Source: an uncultured Blautia sp. (GTDB lineage Bacteria; Bacillota; Clostridia; Lachnospirales; Lachnospiraceae). Taken from it: DNA of 11,392 bases. The notes under the pieces are model-generated. The model ran no database searches, had not been told where the DNA came from, and worked only from the letters and a program-made list of their open reading frames with translations. The stretch lies in assembly GCA_934426285.1 (NCBI GenBank), contig CAKRYE010000059.1:1-11392 (forward strand), given 5' to 3'. Each line of letters begins with the position of its first letter. The first letter of the stretch is position 1. The position numbers were made by a program, and so were the translations under genes. This document shows, one piece after another, positions 5,887 to 11,392 of the stretch.

Positions 5887-5900
5887 TTGCAAGCGCTTTA
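5887..5900. promoter_or_regulatory. Possible CcpA catabolite-response (cre) site
   Basis: TTGCAAGCGCTTTA fits the cre consensus (WTGNAANCGNWNNCW) except at the conserved C near the 3' end, and has a perfect AAGCGCTT core. It lies about 75 bases upstream of the -35 box of the DUF3877-like gene and 117 bases after malQ. An upstream position would suit activation more than repression. No functional evidence is available. Confidence 0.35.
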
Positions 5901-5963
5901 TTTTGTACGAAAAAGAAAACATTGAAATTGTTTTGACAGGCGTACAATTGAAAAAGAAATACA

Positions 5964-5991
5964 TTGATTTTCAGGCAATGTCTGATAAAAT
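5964..5991 (+). promoter_or_regulatory. Candidate extended -10 promoter of the DUF3877-like gene
   Basis: TTGATT (5964-5969) and TAAAAT (5986-5991) have a 16-base spacer, and TGA directly before the -10 box gives an extended -10. The leader to the ATG is about 46 bases. A better -35 box, TTGACA (5933-5938), exists but has no -10 partner at proper distance. Confidence 0.5.
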
Positions 5992-6043
5992 ATTAACCAG
6001 AAAAATAATCAATTAAAACATAACCTGTCAGGAGGAGATGCAG

Positions 6044-6574
6044 ATGAATTATAATAAATTAGAAACCAGTCTGATAGATGTAATTAAAGAAGAACAGGCG
6101 AAGCTTGGATATAGGAAGGAGAAGATCAGTCTCTATTATCCGCTTAGTTCCCTGAATCATTTCTTTGGCGGTGAGACAGATGCAGCAGGTATGATGGAGA
6201 TATTAAAAGATTTTCCTTCTTATATAGAAGAGAAATTTGGCGAAGTAGCAGTATCACACAGAGGAGATCGTTTCTGCTTCACTGTTTCGGAAAAAGCTTC
6301 TGAATATGTACATAATAATATGAAAGAGAATGAATTTATCAAGACATTGATCGAACTGGTGGGCAGACATGGATGTACGATAGATGAAATTAAAGAACTG
6401 TTTCATTCTTATTCAGATAAAATCATTATTGAACCGATGGATAACGAGGAGTTTGATGTAATGATCCGCTTTGGTGACGGATCAGATCCTTATTATTATT
6501 GTTTTAAGGATGAAGGATGCCATATCATTTATCACAGATTTCTGCCGGAAGACTATGCAGATTTTGGTTTTTGA
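6044..6574 (+). CDS. DUF3877-like hypothetical protein
   Basis: A 176-residue acidic soluble protein without a signal peptide or membrane segment. The opening MNYNKLETSLIDVIKEEQAK followed by LGYRKEKISLYYPLSSLNHF resembles the DUF3877 family of uncharacterised proteins from Clostridia; this assignment is from memory. Secondary structure appears helical to about residue 60, then mixed. A C-terminal beta-rich part contains IRFGDGSDPYYYCFKDEGCHIIYHRF (about 140-165), with two cysteines, and ends in EDYADFGF. An ATG at 6038 is in frame but overlaps the GGAGGAG ribosome binding site (6031-6037); the ATG at 6044 has correct spacing and is preferred. It is transcribed alone. The function is unknown. 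Confidence 0.8.
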   Translation: MNYNKLETSLIDVIKEEQAKLGYRKEKISLYYPLSSLNHFFGGETDAAGMMEILKDFPSYIEEKFGEVAVSHRGDRFCFTVSEKASEYVHNNMKENEFIKTLIELVGRHGCTIDEIKELFHSYSDKIIIEPMDNEEFDVMIRFGDGSDPYYYCFKDEGCHIIYHRFLPEDYADFGF

Positions 6575-6623
6575 TAAGAATGGGTGAAAAATTTTCCAAA
6601 TGCCGAATCAGCAAAAATATATG

Positions 6624-6656
6624 TGACATTTGCAATAAAAGCATGTTATTTTTTTG
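6624..6656 (+). terminator. Weak possible terminator after the DUF3877-like gene
   Basis: TGACAT...TTGC can pair imperfectly with GCATGTTA (6641-6648), with a G-U pair and two unpaired bases, followed by a T run (6649-6655). The stem is poor and the call rests mainly on the T tract. Confidence 0.3.
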
Positions 6657-6690
6657 TCAAATATCAACAAAAATAAGTCGAAATTCCATA

Positions 6691-6719
6691 TTGACAGATA
6701 GTCTCAATAATGGTAATTT
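6691..6719 (+). promoter_or_regulatory. Candidate promoter of pyk
   Basis: A perfect TTGACA (6691-6696), a 17-base spacer, and TAATTT (6714-6719) preceded by TGG (extended -10). The start near 6726 leaves about 100 bases of leader. Another TTGACT (6724-6729) lacks a -10 box at the right distance. Confidence 0.45.
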
Positions 6720-6826
6720 TTACTTGACTTAATGTTTTCATTTATAGAAACAGGTAACATTTTATTACATTATTTTACAGGAATGAAATAGATAAACTTG
6801 AATTGACAGTTGGAGGGAAAGATTAA

Positions 6827-8245
6827 ATGAGAAAAACCAAAATTATCTGTACAATGGGACCGTCTACTGATAAGGGCGATGTTATGGAGCAGCTTGTGAG
6901 AGAGGGAATGGACGTAGCACGTTTCAACTTCTCACATGGACCTCACGATGAGCAGAGAGGCCGTATCCAGAAACTGAGAGAACTTCGCAAGAAATATGAC
7001 AGACCTGTTGCAGCACTTCTTGATACAAAGGGACCGGAGATCAGACTTGGATGCTTCAAGGATGGCAAGGTTTCTCTGGAAGAAGGACAGATATTTACAT
7101 TTACAAATAAAGATATTGAAGGAACTAATGAGCACGTAAGCATTACTTATAAGGAACTTTATAAAGATGTACAGCCGGGCGGACACATTCTGGTTGATGA
7201 TGGTCTTGTAGATCTGGAAGTCCAGGATATTCAGGGAAGAGATATTGTATGTAAAGTTATCAATGCAGGCGTGATCGGTGATAAGAAAGGTGTCAATGTT
7301 CCAGGGGCAAACCTGAAGATGCCATTTATCAGCAAGAAAGACCATGATGATCTTCTCTTCGGTATCCAGGAAGGATTTGACTTCGTTGCAGCATCCTTTA
7401 CACGTACTGCAAACGATATCCGCGAAGTAAGAAAAATCCTGAAAGAAAATGGCGGTGAAGAGATCCAGATCATTGCAAAGATTGAGAACCAGCAGGGCGT
7501 TGACAATATCGACGAGATTATTGAAGCTGCAGATGGTATCATGATCGCCAGAGGTGACATGGGTGTTGAGATCCCGCCGGAATATGTACCTGTTATCCAG
7601 CAGAAGATCATCCAGAAAGTTTACACAGCAGGAAAACCGGTTATTACAGCAACACAGATGCTTGACTCCATGATCTCTCATCCGAGACCAACCCGTGCAG
7701 AGGCTACAGACGTTGCCAATGCGATTTTCCAGGGAACAAGTGCTACCATGCTTTCCGGAGAAACAGCAGCAGGTAAATATCCGGTACAGGCACTTCAGAT
7801 GATGAGCCGTATTGCAGAGCATATGGAACAGAATATTGATTACAATACAATCTTTAAGAAAACAGACAGAAATGAGAATCCGGATATTACAAATGCGATC
7901 GCACATGCAACCTGTCTGACAGCAATCGACCTGAAGGCCAGTGCAATTCTTTCAGTGACAAAATCCGGAAGCACAGCTCATATGATGTCCAAACACAGAC
8001 CAGGATGTCTGATCGGTGCATGTACAAGCTCTGAGAGAGTTCTTCGTCAGCTGAATCTGTCCTGGGGTGTTTACCCGATGCTGATCAAGGAAGAATACAG
8101 TTCTGAGATTCTTTGCCTGAGAGCAATCGAAGCAGCACAGAAGCATAAACTTGTAAAAGTTGGCGATACTGTTGTATTCGCTGGTGGTGTACCGCTGGGA
8201 ATTCCGGGAAGAACCAACCTGATCCGTGTCTGCACAGTTGATTAA
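6827..8245 (+). CDS. pyk: Pyruvate kinase
   Basis: This enzyme converts phosphoenolpyruvate and ADP to pyruvate and ATP, the last step of glycolysis, in the cytoplasm. The barrel begins with RKTKIICTMGPST. The nucleotide/phosphate site includes Arg32, Asn34 and Ser36 in VARFNFSHG, and Asp66-Thr67 in LLDTKGPEIRLG. The small B domain spans roughly residues 70-170. The catalytic Lys218 and metal ligand Glu220 are in IAKIENQQG, the second metal ligand Asp244 in IARGDMGVEIP, and the signature TATQMLDSM and PTRAEATDVANA follow. The C-terminal regulatory domain ends at TNLIRVCTVD. At 472 residues it lacks the extra PEP-utilising domain found in Bacillus-type (about 585-residue) enzymes. GGAGGG precedes the ATG. 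Its TAA stop is also the first codon of repeat copy C, and a terminator follows, so it is probably monocistronic. Confidence 0.98.
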   Translation: MRKTKIICTMGPSTDKGDVMEQLVREGMDVARFNFSHGPHDEQRGRIQKLRELRKKYDRPVAALLDTKGPEIRLGCFKDGKVSLEEGQIFTFTNKDIEGTNEHVSITYKELYKDVQPGGHILVDDGLVDLEVQDIQGRDIVCKVINAGVIGDKKGVNVPGANLKMPFISKKDHDDLLFGIQEGFDFVAASFTRTANDIREVRKILKENGGEEIQIIAKIENQQGVDNIDEIIEAADGIMIARGDMGVEIPPEYVPVIQQKIIQKVYTAGKPVITATQMLDSMISHPRPTRAEATDVANAIFQGTSATMLSGETAAGKYPVQALQMMSRIAEHMEQNIDYNTIFKKTDRNENPDITNAIAHATCLTAIDLKASAILSVTKSGSTAHMMSKHRPGCLIGACTSSERVLRQLNLSWGVYPMLIKEEYSSEILCLRAIEAAQKHKLVKVGDTVVFAGGVPLGIPGRTNLIRVCTVD

Positions 8246-8291
8246 CCGAATCAAGCAAGTAGCAAAGCGGATTGCGAATATCCGCTTGACT
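8243..8291 (+). repeat. Stop-codon-associated structured repeat, copy C (short form)
   Basis: The repeat starts with the pyk stop codon (TAACCGAATCAAG, same as copy A) and passes straight into the right-hand module: GCAAGTAGCAAAGCGGATTG then CGAATATCCGCTTGACT (8255-8291), about 33 of 37 positions matching copy A 968-1003. AAGCGGAT/ATCCGCTT forms an exact 8-base hairpin. The central hairpins of copy A are absent, as if deleted. The pyk terminator begins 12 bases later. Confidence 0.75.
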
Positions 8292-8303
8292 AAAGACATA
8301 ATT

Positions 8304-8345
8304 GCCGTAGTAATTATTTGAAAAAGTAGTTACTGCGGCTTTTTA
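8304..8345 (+). terminator. Rho-independent terminator after pyk
   Basis: GCCGTAGTAA (8304-8313) pairs with TTACTGCGGC (8330-8339) with one G-U pair and a 16-base loop, followed by TTTTT (8340-8344). Confidence 0.8.
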
Positions 8346-8361
8346 TGTTAAGAATCCCACA

Positions 8362-8390
8362 TTGCAGGTTAATAGGGAATATGATATACT
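8362..8390 (+). promoter_or_regulatory. Candidate extended -10 promoter of the ROK kinase unit
   Basis: TGATATACT (8382-8390) combines an extended -10 TG with TATACT. A weak -35, TTGCAG (8362-8367), lies 17 bases upstream. The leader of about 80 bases contains a G-U-rich stem (AGCAGCTCT near 8410 with AGGGCTGTT near 8423) of uncertain meaning. Confidence 0.5.
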
Positions 8391-8479
8391 GAAGTCTGAC
8401 TAAATCAGAGCAGCTCTCTGCGAGGGCTGTTACAGAATAATATACAAAATGTAATATTTGGAAAAAACGGGGGTTGGTT

Positions 8480-9376
8480 ATGAAATATGCGGTGGCAATT
8501 GACGTTGGAGGAACGAATACAAGAGTAGCACTTGTGAATGAGCGGCTGGAAATCACAGACAGACAGCAGTTTTCTACGAATCCCGAAAATCCTGGGGAAA
8601 CTTTGAGTAAGATTTCAGAGGTAATACGGGATTATGGAGAAAAAATCGTAGGTGTGGGAATGTCCTGTCCGGGACCTCTGGATCTTATTCATGGACAGAT
8701 CCTGACTCCTCCAAACCTGCACGGAGACTGGCAGCATTTGTTTGTAGCCAGAGAACTGAGTAATCTTACCGGACTGCCGGTATATCTGAACAATGATGGA
8801 AACTTGGCTGCCCTTGCTGAGGCAGTTGCCGGAGAAGGAAAGGATTACCGCTATGTACAGTTTTTGACGGTATCTACAGGAATTGGTTCCGGATTTGTAA
8901 TTGACAGACAGATCTATCAGGGAGCTCATGGCTGGGCGAATGAGGTAGAGAATACTGTTATGTGGGAAGGCGGACCTTGCCATGGTACGATCCTGCCCGG
9001 AGGTATTGAGGGAATCAGCAGCGGAACTGCGATTACCACCAGGGCAAAAAAAGCAGGATTGCAGGTAAAGCATGCAGGAGAGGTGAACGATCTGGCAAAG
9101 TCTGGAAATGAGATTGCTGAGAAGATCATGACAGATGCAAAAACGCATCTTGCTAATTTTATTGCCGGAATATATAATCTGACAGATCCGGATATTGTGA
9201 TCCTGGGAGGCTCTGTAGCGATTAAGGTAGAGGGATTTGTGGAGGAAGTAGAGGCACTGGTGAAAAGTAAGGTTTATGAAGCGCAGAGAAGCTTTATTAA
9301 AGTCAGAAAATCTACATTAAATGAGGATTCTGGACTGATTGGTGCAGCATATCTTGCTTTTTCAAAGGAAAAATAG
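8480..9376 (+). CDS. ROK family sugar kinase (glucokinase-like) with degenerate zinc motif
   Basis: ROK enzymes phosphorylate glucose, N-acetylglucosamine, N-acetylmannosamine or related sugars with ATP. At 298 residues this has the normal length of a kinase without the DNA-binding domain of ROK repressors. The phosphate-1 motif is D8-V-G-G-T-N-T-R15; the catalytic base is Asp106 in NNDGNLAALAE; the nucleotide motif is STGIGSGFV; His150 lies in GAHGWANE. The usual zinc site C-x-C-G-x-x-G-C-x-E is altered to G-P-C167-H-G-T-I-L-P-G-G-I-E177: only one cysteine remains and the loop is about three residues longer. The later ITDPD...LGGS-type motif (LTDPDIVILGGSVA) is intact. ATG 8480 with GGGGG six bases upstream is chosen over an in-frame TTG at 8474. 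The next gene follows after 46 bases. Substrate specificity is uncertain. Confidence 0.9.
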   Translation: MKYAVAIDVGGTNTRVALVNERLEITDRQQFSTNPENPGETLSKISEVIRDYGEKIVGVGMSCPGPLDLIHGQILTPPNLHGDWQHLFVARELSNLTGLPVYLNNDGNLAALAEAVAGEGKDYRYVQFLTVSTGIGSGFVIDRQIYQGAHGWANEVENTVMWEGGPCHGTILPGGIEGISSGTAITTRAKKAGLQVKHAGEVNDLAKSGNEIAEKIMTDAKTHLANFIAGIYNLTDPDIVILGGSVAIKVEGFVEEVEALVKSKVYEAQRSFIKVRKSTLNEDSGLIGAAYLAFSKEK

Positions 9377-9422
9377 AGCATTGTCTGAAGAGAAGGGGAA
9401 AAGTAGAATAAAGGAATAGTGA

Positions 9423-10166
9423 ATGAAAATGGATATTTTACAGAAGTTGAAAAGATACAGAAAAAAAATCTGGCTGTTTTTTCTGCTGACTGTTTTTTTG
9501 TGTGGAGCCTGTAGAGCTGCCTATGTGACCGGAGCCAGATCCGGACATGTTACAATCAGGGAACTGGATAGCCTGCAGCTGGAAGACTGCACCAAACTGA
9601 TGATTGTAGCACATCCGGACGATGAGACTCTCTGGGGTGGTGCCCATTTATTGGAGGGAAAATACTTTGTAGTATGTCTGACTGATGGATATAACAAGGT
9701 CAGGAGACAGGAGTTTCTGAATGCGATCAAAGAATCCGGGAATAAGGGACTGATTCTCAGATATCCGGATAAGGTTCGTGGAGAGCGCTCCAAATGGGTA
9801 GGAGATAAAAAGGATATTATCAAAGATCTGGATACGATCCTTACTTATAAACATTGGAATATGGTGGCAACTCATAATCCAGAGGGAGAATACGGACATA
9901 TCCATCATCAGATGACCAGCCAGCTGGTCACACAGGAATATTATCGTAATTATCAGATAAATAACCTGTATTATTTTGGAAAATACTATAAAAAGAAGGT
10001 TCTTCCGGATATTGCGGATTCGCTTCCGAGAATATCGGCAAAGAGTGAATCAGCCAAAAGAGAACTGCTGCTTAACTATAAATCTCAGAAAAAAGTTGAA
10101 AATATGTTTGCCCATATGATTCCTTATGAGGACTGGAGCCGATCAGGGGAAATCTGGGCAAAATAA
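9423..10166 (+). CDS. PIG-L/LmbE family deacetylase, membrane-anchored or exported
   Basis: Members of this zinc family remove acetyl groups from N-acetylglucosamine-type substrates. The metal-binding signature AHPDDE (Asp66, Asp67 flanked by His64) follows a beta strand, and the second site is Y-G-H159-I-H-H162-Q, matching the family's late HxxH motif. The middle carries FVVCLTDGYN and L-R-Y-P-D-K. The N-terminus has a strongly basic start (KLKRYRKK, 8-15) and a single hydrophobic stretch (16-29) ending in F-L-C-G-A-C, so the catalytic domain should be outside the membrane, either anchored or cleaved; it is not a good lipobox. A ribosome binding site AAGGA precedes the start. It follows the ROK kinase by 46 bases and tcdA follows 65 bases on, suggesting co-transcription. 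A role in peptidoglycan or glycan editing is possible but inferred. Confidence 0.88.
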   Translation: MKMDILQKLKRYRKKIWLFFLLTVFLCGACRAAYVTGARSGHVTIRELDSLQLEDCTKLMIVAHPDDETLWGGAHLLEGKYFVVCLTDGYNKVRRQEFLNAIKESGNKGLILRYPDKVRGERSKWVGDKKDIIKDLDTILTYKHWNMVATHNPEGEYGHIHHQMTSQLVTQEYYRNYQINNLYYFGKYYKKKVLPDIADSLPRISAKSESAKRELLLNYKSQKKVENMFAHMIPYEDWSRSGEIWAK

Positions 10167-10231
10167 AGGATAGTTCAATGTCTTTATCATAAGATTATGA
10201 ACTGCTATAAATAATAATTGGAGAACAAAGA

Positions 10232-10996
10232 ATGCTGAATCAATTTTCTAGAACAGAGCTTTTGCTTGGAAAAGAAGCTATGGACAAATTACAGAATTCC
10301 AGGGTGGCCGTGTTTGGAATCGGCGGGGTAGGCGGATATGTGTGTGAGGCGCTGGTCCGAAGTGGAATAGGTGCCTTTGACCTGATTGATGATGATAAGG
10401 TGTGTCTGACTAATCTGAACAGACAGATTATTGCTACCAGAAAGACGGTAGGCCAGTATAAGACAGAAGTAATGAGAGACAGGATCCTGGAGATTAATCC
10501 TAAGGCAGAGGTAAGAATCCACAATTGTTTTTATCTTCCGGAGAATGCGGCTGATTTTGATTTCAGTGAGTATGATTATGTGGTGGATGCGGTGGATACT
10601 GTGACTGCGAAGCTTGAGCTTATCATGCGTGCAAAGGAGTCCGGGACTCCGGTCATCAGCAGTATGGGCGCCGGGAATAAGCTGGATGCCAGTGCGTTTC
10701 GGGTGGCGGATATTTATAAGACGAAGGTTTGTCCGCTGGCGAAGGTTATGCGCAGGGAGCTGAAGAAGCGTGGCGTGAAGAAGCTGAAGGTTGTTTATTC
10801 GGAGGAACAGCCGATCAGACCGGTTGAGGATATGGCGATTAGCTGCAGGTCGCATTGTATTTGTCCTCCGGGGGCGAAGCATAAGTGTACGGAGCGCAGG
10901 GATATTCCCGGCAGTGTGGCGTTTGTGCCGTCTGTGGTGGGATTGATTATTGCGGGAGAGGTTGTTAAGGACCTGACTGCGGAGTGCAGGAGATAA
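10232..10996 (+). CDS. tcdA: tRNA threonylcarbamoyladenosine dehydratase (ThiF/E1-like)
   Basis: TcdA (also CsdL/YgdL) uses ATP to cyclise the t6A base at position 37 of ANN-decoding tRNAs to ct6A. The 254-residue length is normal. The opening FSRTELLLGKEAMDKL is the family's signature start. The ATP-binding loop is G29-I-G-G-V-G-G-Y, with acidic strand end L-I-D53-D-D55 and the adenylation motif T-N-L-N-R64-Q. A Cys-rich segment C-R-S-H-C-I-C-P-P-G-A-K-H-K-C (about 210-224) and IPGSVAFVPSVVGLIIAGEV end the protein as usual in Firmicutes. GGAG (10220-10223) precedes the ATG. From about 10560 codon use changes to GC-ending codons, including 14 of 14 lysines as AAG. It is the last gene of the probable ROK-kinase/PIG-L/tcdA unit. 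Confidence 0.94.
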   Translation: MLNQFSRTELLLGKEAMDKLQNSRVAVFGIGGVGGYVCEALVRSGIGAFDLIDDDKVCLTNLNRQIIATRKTVGQYKTEVMRDRILEINPKAEVRIHNCFYLPENAADFDFSEYDYVVDAVDTVTAKLELIMRAKESGTPVISSMGAGNKLDASAFRVADIYKTKVCPLAKVMRRELKKRGVKKLKVVYSEEQPIRPVEDMAISCRSHCICPPGAKHKCTERRDIPGSVAFVPSVVGLIIAGEVVKDLTAECRR

Positions 10997-11010
10997 AAAA
11001 TGTTTATGAG

Positions 11011-11052
11011 GATGTGTATTGTATCAGAGATGGTATGGTGCACATCTTTTTT
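11011..11052 (+). terminator. Rho-independent terminator after tcdA
   Basis: GATGTG (11011-11016) pairs with CACATC (11041-11046), and the stem continues inward through TATTGTATC/GATGGTATGGTG-type pairing rich in G-U. Six T residues follow (11047-11052). Confidence 0.75.
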
Positions 11053-11069
11053 GTTTGGGGGCAGGGGAC

Positions 11070-11274
11070 GCGCAGAAAAATAATTCATTTTGTGTGCGGT
11101 TTCGGACACTAAGATATTCTAAGCCGGTAAAAATCTGCTAAATGCATGAGAAAAATGCCACAAACTCGCCTGCGGCTCAGACAGTGTGTCATTTTTCTCA
11201 TAACGCAGATTTTTACCGGCTAAGAATATCTAAGTATCCTGCAAATGCACACAAAATGAATTATTTTTCTGCGC
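11070..11274. repeat. Large nested palindrome (205 bp)
   Basis: The outer arms 11070-11097 and 11247-11274 are exact 28-base complements (the left starts GCGCAGAAAAATAATTCATT). Inside, 11108-11138 and 11205-11235 are complementary at 29 of 31 positions (core GCCGGTAAAAATCTGC / GCAGATTTTTACCGGC). Innermost, ATGAGAAAAATG (11146-11157) pairs exactly with CATTTTTCTCAT (11190-11201), around a loop containing GCCTGCGGC. No ORF is carried. Such a near-perfect long palindrome could fold as one hairpin in RNA or extrude as a cruciform in DNA. It may be a MITE-like mobile element. Confidence 0.85.
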
Positions 11275-11306
11275 TGTGCACTGGCAGTGGGGAAAATGTA
11301 GGTCTT

Positions 11307-11334
11307 AAAATTTTGTGTGTGCACACAAAATTTT
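11307..11334. repeat. Exact short palindrome
   Basis: AAAATTTTGTGT (11307-11318) and ACACAAAATTTT (11323-11334) are exact complements around GTGC. It could be a regulatory site or a bidirectional hairpin. It shares the ATTTTGTGTGC string with the outer arm of the large palindrome just upstream. Confidence 0.5.
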
Positions 11335-11364
11335 TGCGGGGTGTTGAGGTGGGGAGGGAATGTG

Positions 11365-11392
11365 TTGACTATCATGGGGTTTCAAAGTATAA
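11365..11392 (+). promoter_or_regulatory. Candidate sigma-A promoter cut by the window end
   Basis: TTGACT (11365-11370, 5 of 6), a 17-base spacer, and TATAA at 11388-11392, where the window ends one base short of a full -10 box. It would serve a gene beyond the window. Confidence 0.45.

Noticed and set aside
6603..6614. CCGAATCAGCAA as a fourth copy of the stop-codon repeat
   Set aside because: Only about ten bases resemble the repeat start, it is 29 bases past the stop codon, and no module or hairpin of the family follows.
6932..7906. 324-codon open frame on the minus strand inside pyk
   Set aside because: It is fully antisense to a textbook pyruvate kinase, has a low-complexity Cys/Phe/Ile-rich translation with no motif, and is explained by codon bias of the true gene.
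8474..8479. TTG start two codons upstream for the ROK kinase
   Set aside because: The ATG at 8480 is preceded by GGGGG at proper spacing, and MKYAVAIDVGGT is the normal ROK start.
1..11392. CRISPR array, tRNA, rRNA or transposase
   Set aside because: No regularly spaced direct repeats, no cloverleaf with a T-arm GGTTCRA core, and no recognisable transposase or integrase motifs were found on either strand.

Overview
The window looks like chromosomal sequence from a low-to-mid-GC anaerobic Firmicute, most likely a Lachnospiraceae (Blautia/Dorea/Ruminococcus-type). The basis is strong AGGAGG-type ribosome binding sites, AT-leaning codon use, small families I associate with this group (DUF6485- and DUF3877-like proteins), and a 472-residue pyruvate kinase without the extra C-terminal PEP-utilising domain. 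All confident genes are on the + strand. This is an inference from gene content, since no rRNA or other marker gene is present.

Layout. 1-132 is the end of an AbrB/SpoVT-type regulator. 153-349 is a nested palindromic non-coding element, followed by a 52-residue orphan ORF (388-546). 651-845 encodes a Cys-rich DUF6485-like mini-protein, whose stop codon opens a structured repeat (copy A) that leads into a terminator. 1178-2515 is a MATE-family exporter with its own terminator. 2607-3842 is a MarR regulator with a near-ideal autoregulated promoter, a possible 17-codon leader peptide, and a 7-helix membrane protein of unknown function; repeat copy B starts at that gene's stop codon. 3933-4206 holds a strong promoter in front of a signal-peptide-like ORF without a good start codon. 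4265-5770 is malQ (4-alpha-glucanotransferase), 6044-6574 a DUF3877-like gene, and 6827-8245 pyk, whose stop codon opens repeat copy C. 8480-10996 is a probable transcription unit of a ROK sugar kinase, a PIG-L/LmbE deacetylase and tcdA. The right end is an intergenic region with a 205-bp near-perfect palindrome and a promoter cut off by the window edge.

Functionally the core is carbohydrate metabolism: MalQ releases glucose from maltodextrins, the ROK kinase may phosphorylate glucose or a related sugar, and pyruvate kinase makes ATP at the end of glycolysis. TcdA is tRNA modification housekeeping. The MarR plus 7-helix pair is probably a small regulated membrane-stress or export module of unknown role.

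The most unusual signal is a repeat family present three times, in every case beginning exactly with the TAA stop codon of the upstream gene (DUF6485-like, 7-helix protein, pyk). Copy A is a long multi-hairpin form, B carries only the left module, and C looks like the left end joined to the right module. Two unrelated, large nested palindromes (153-349 and 11070-11274) add further unexplained non-coding structure. I saw no CRISPR array, tRNA, rRNA or transposase gene.
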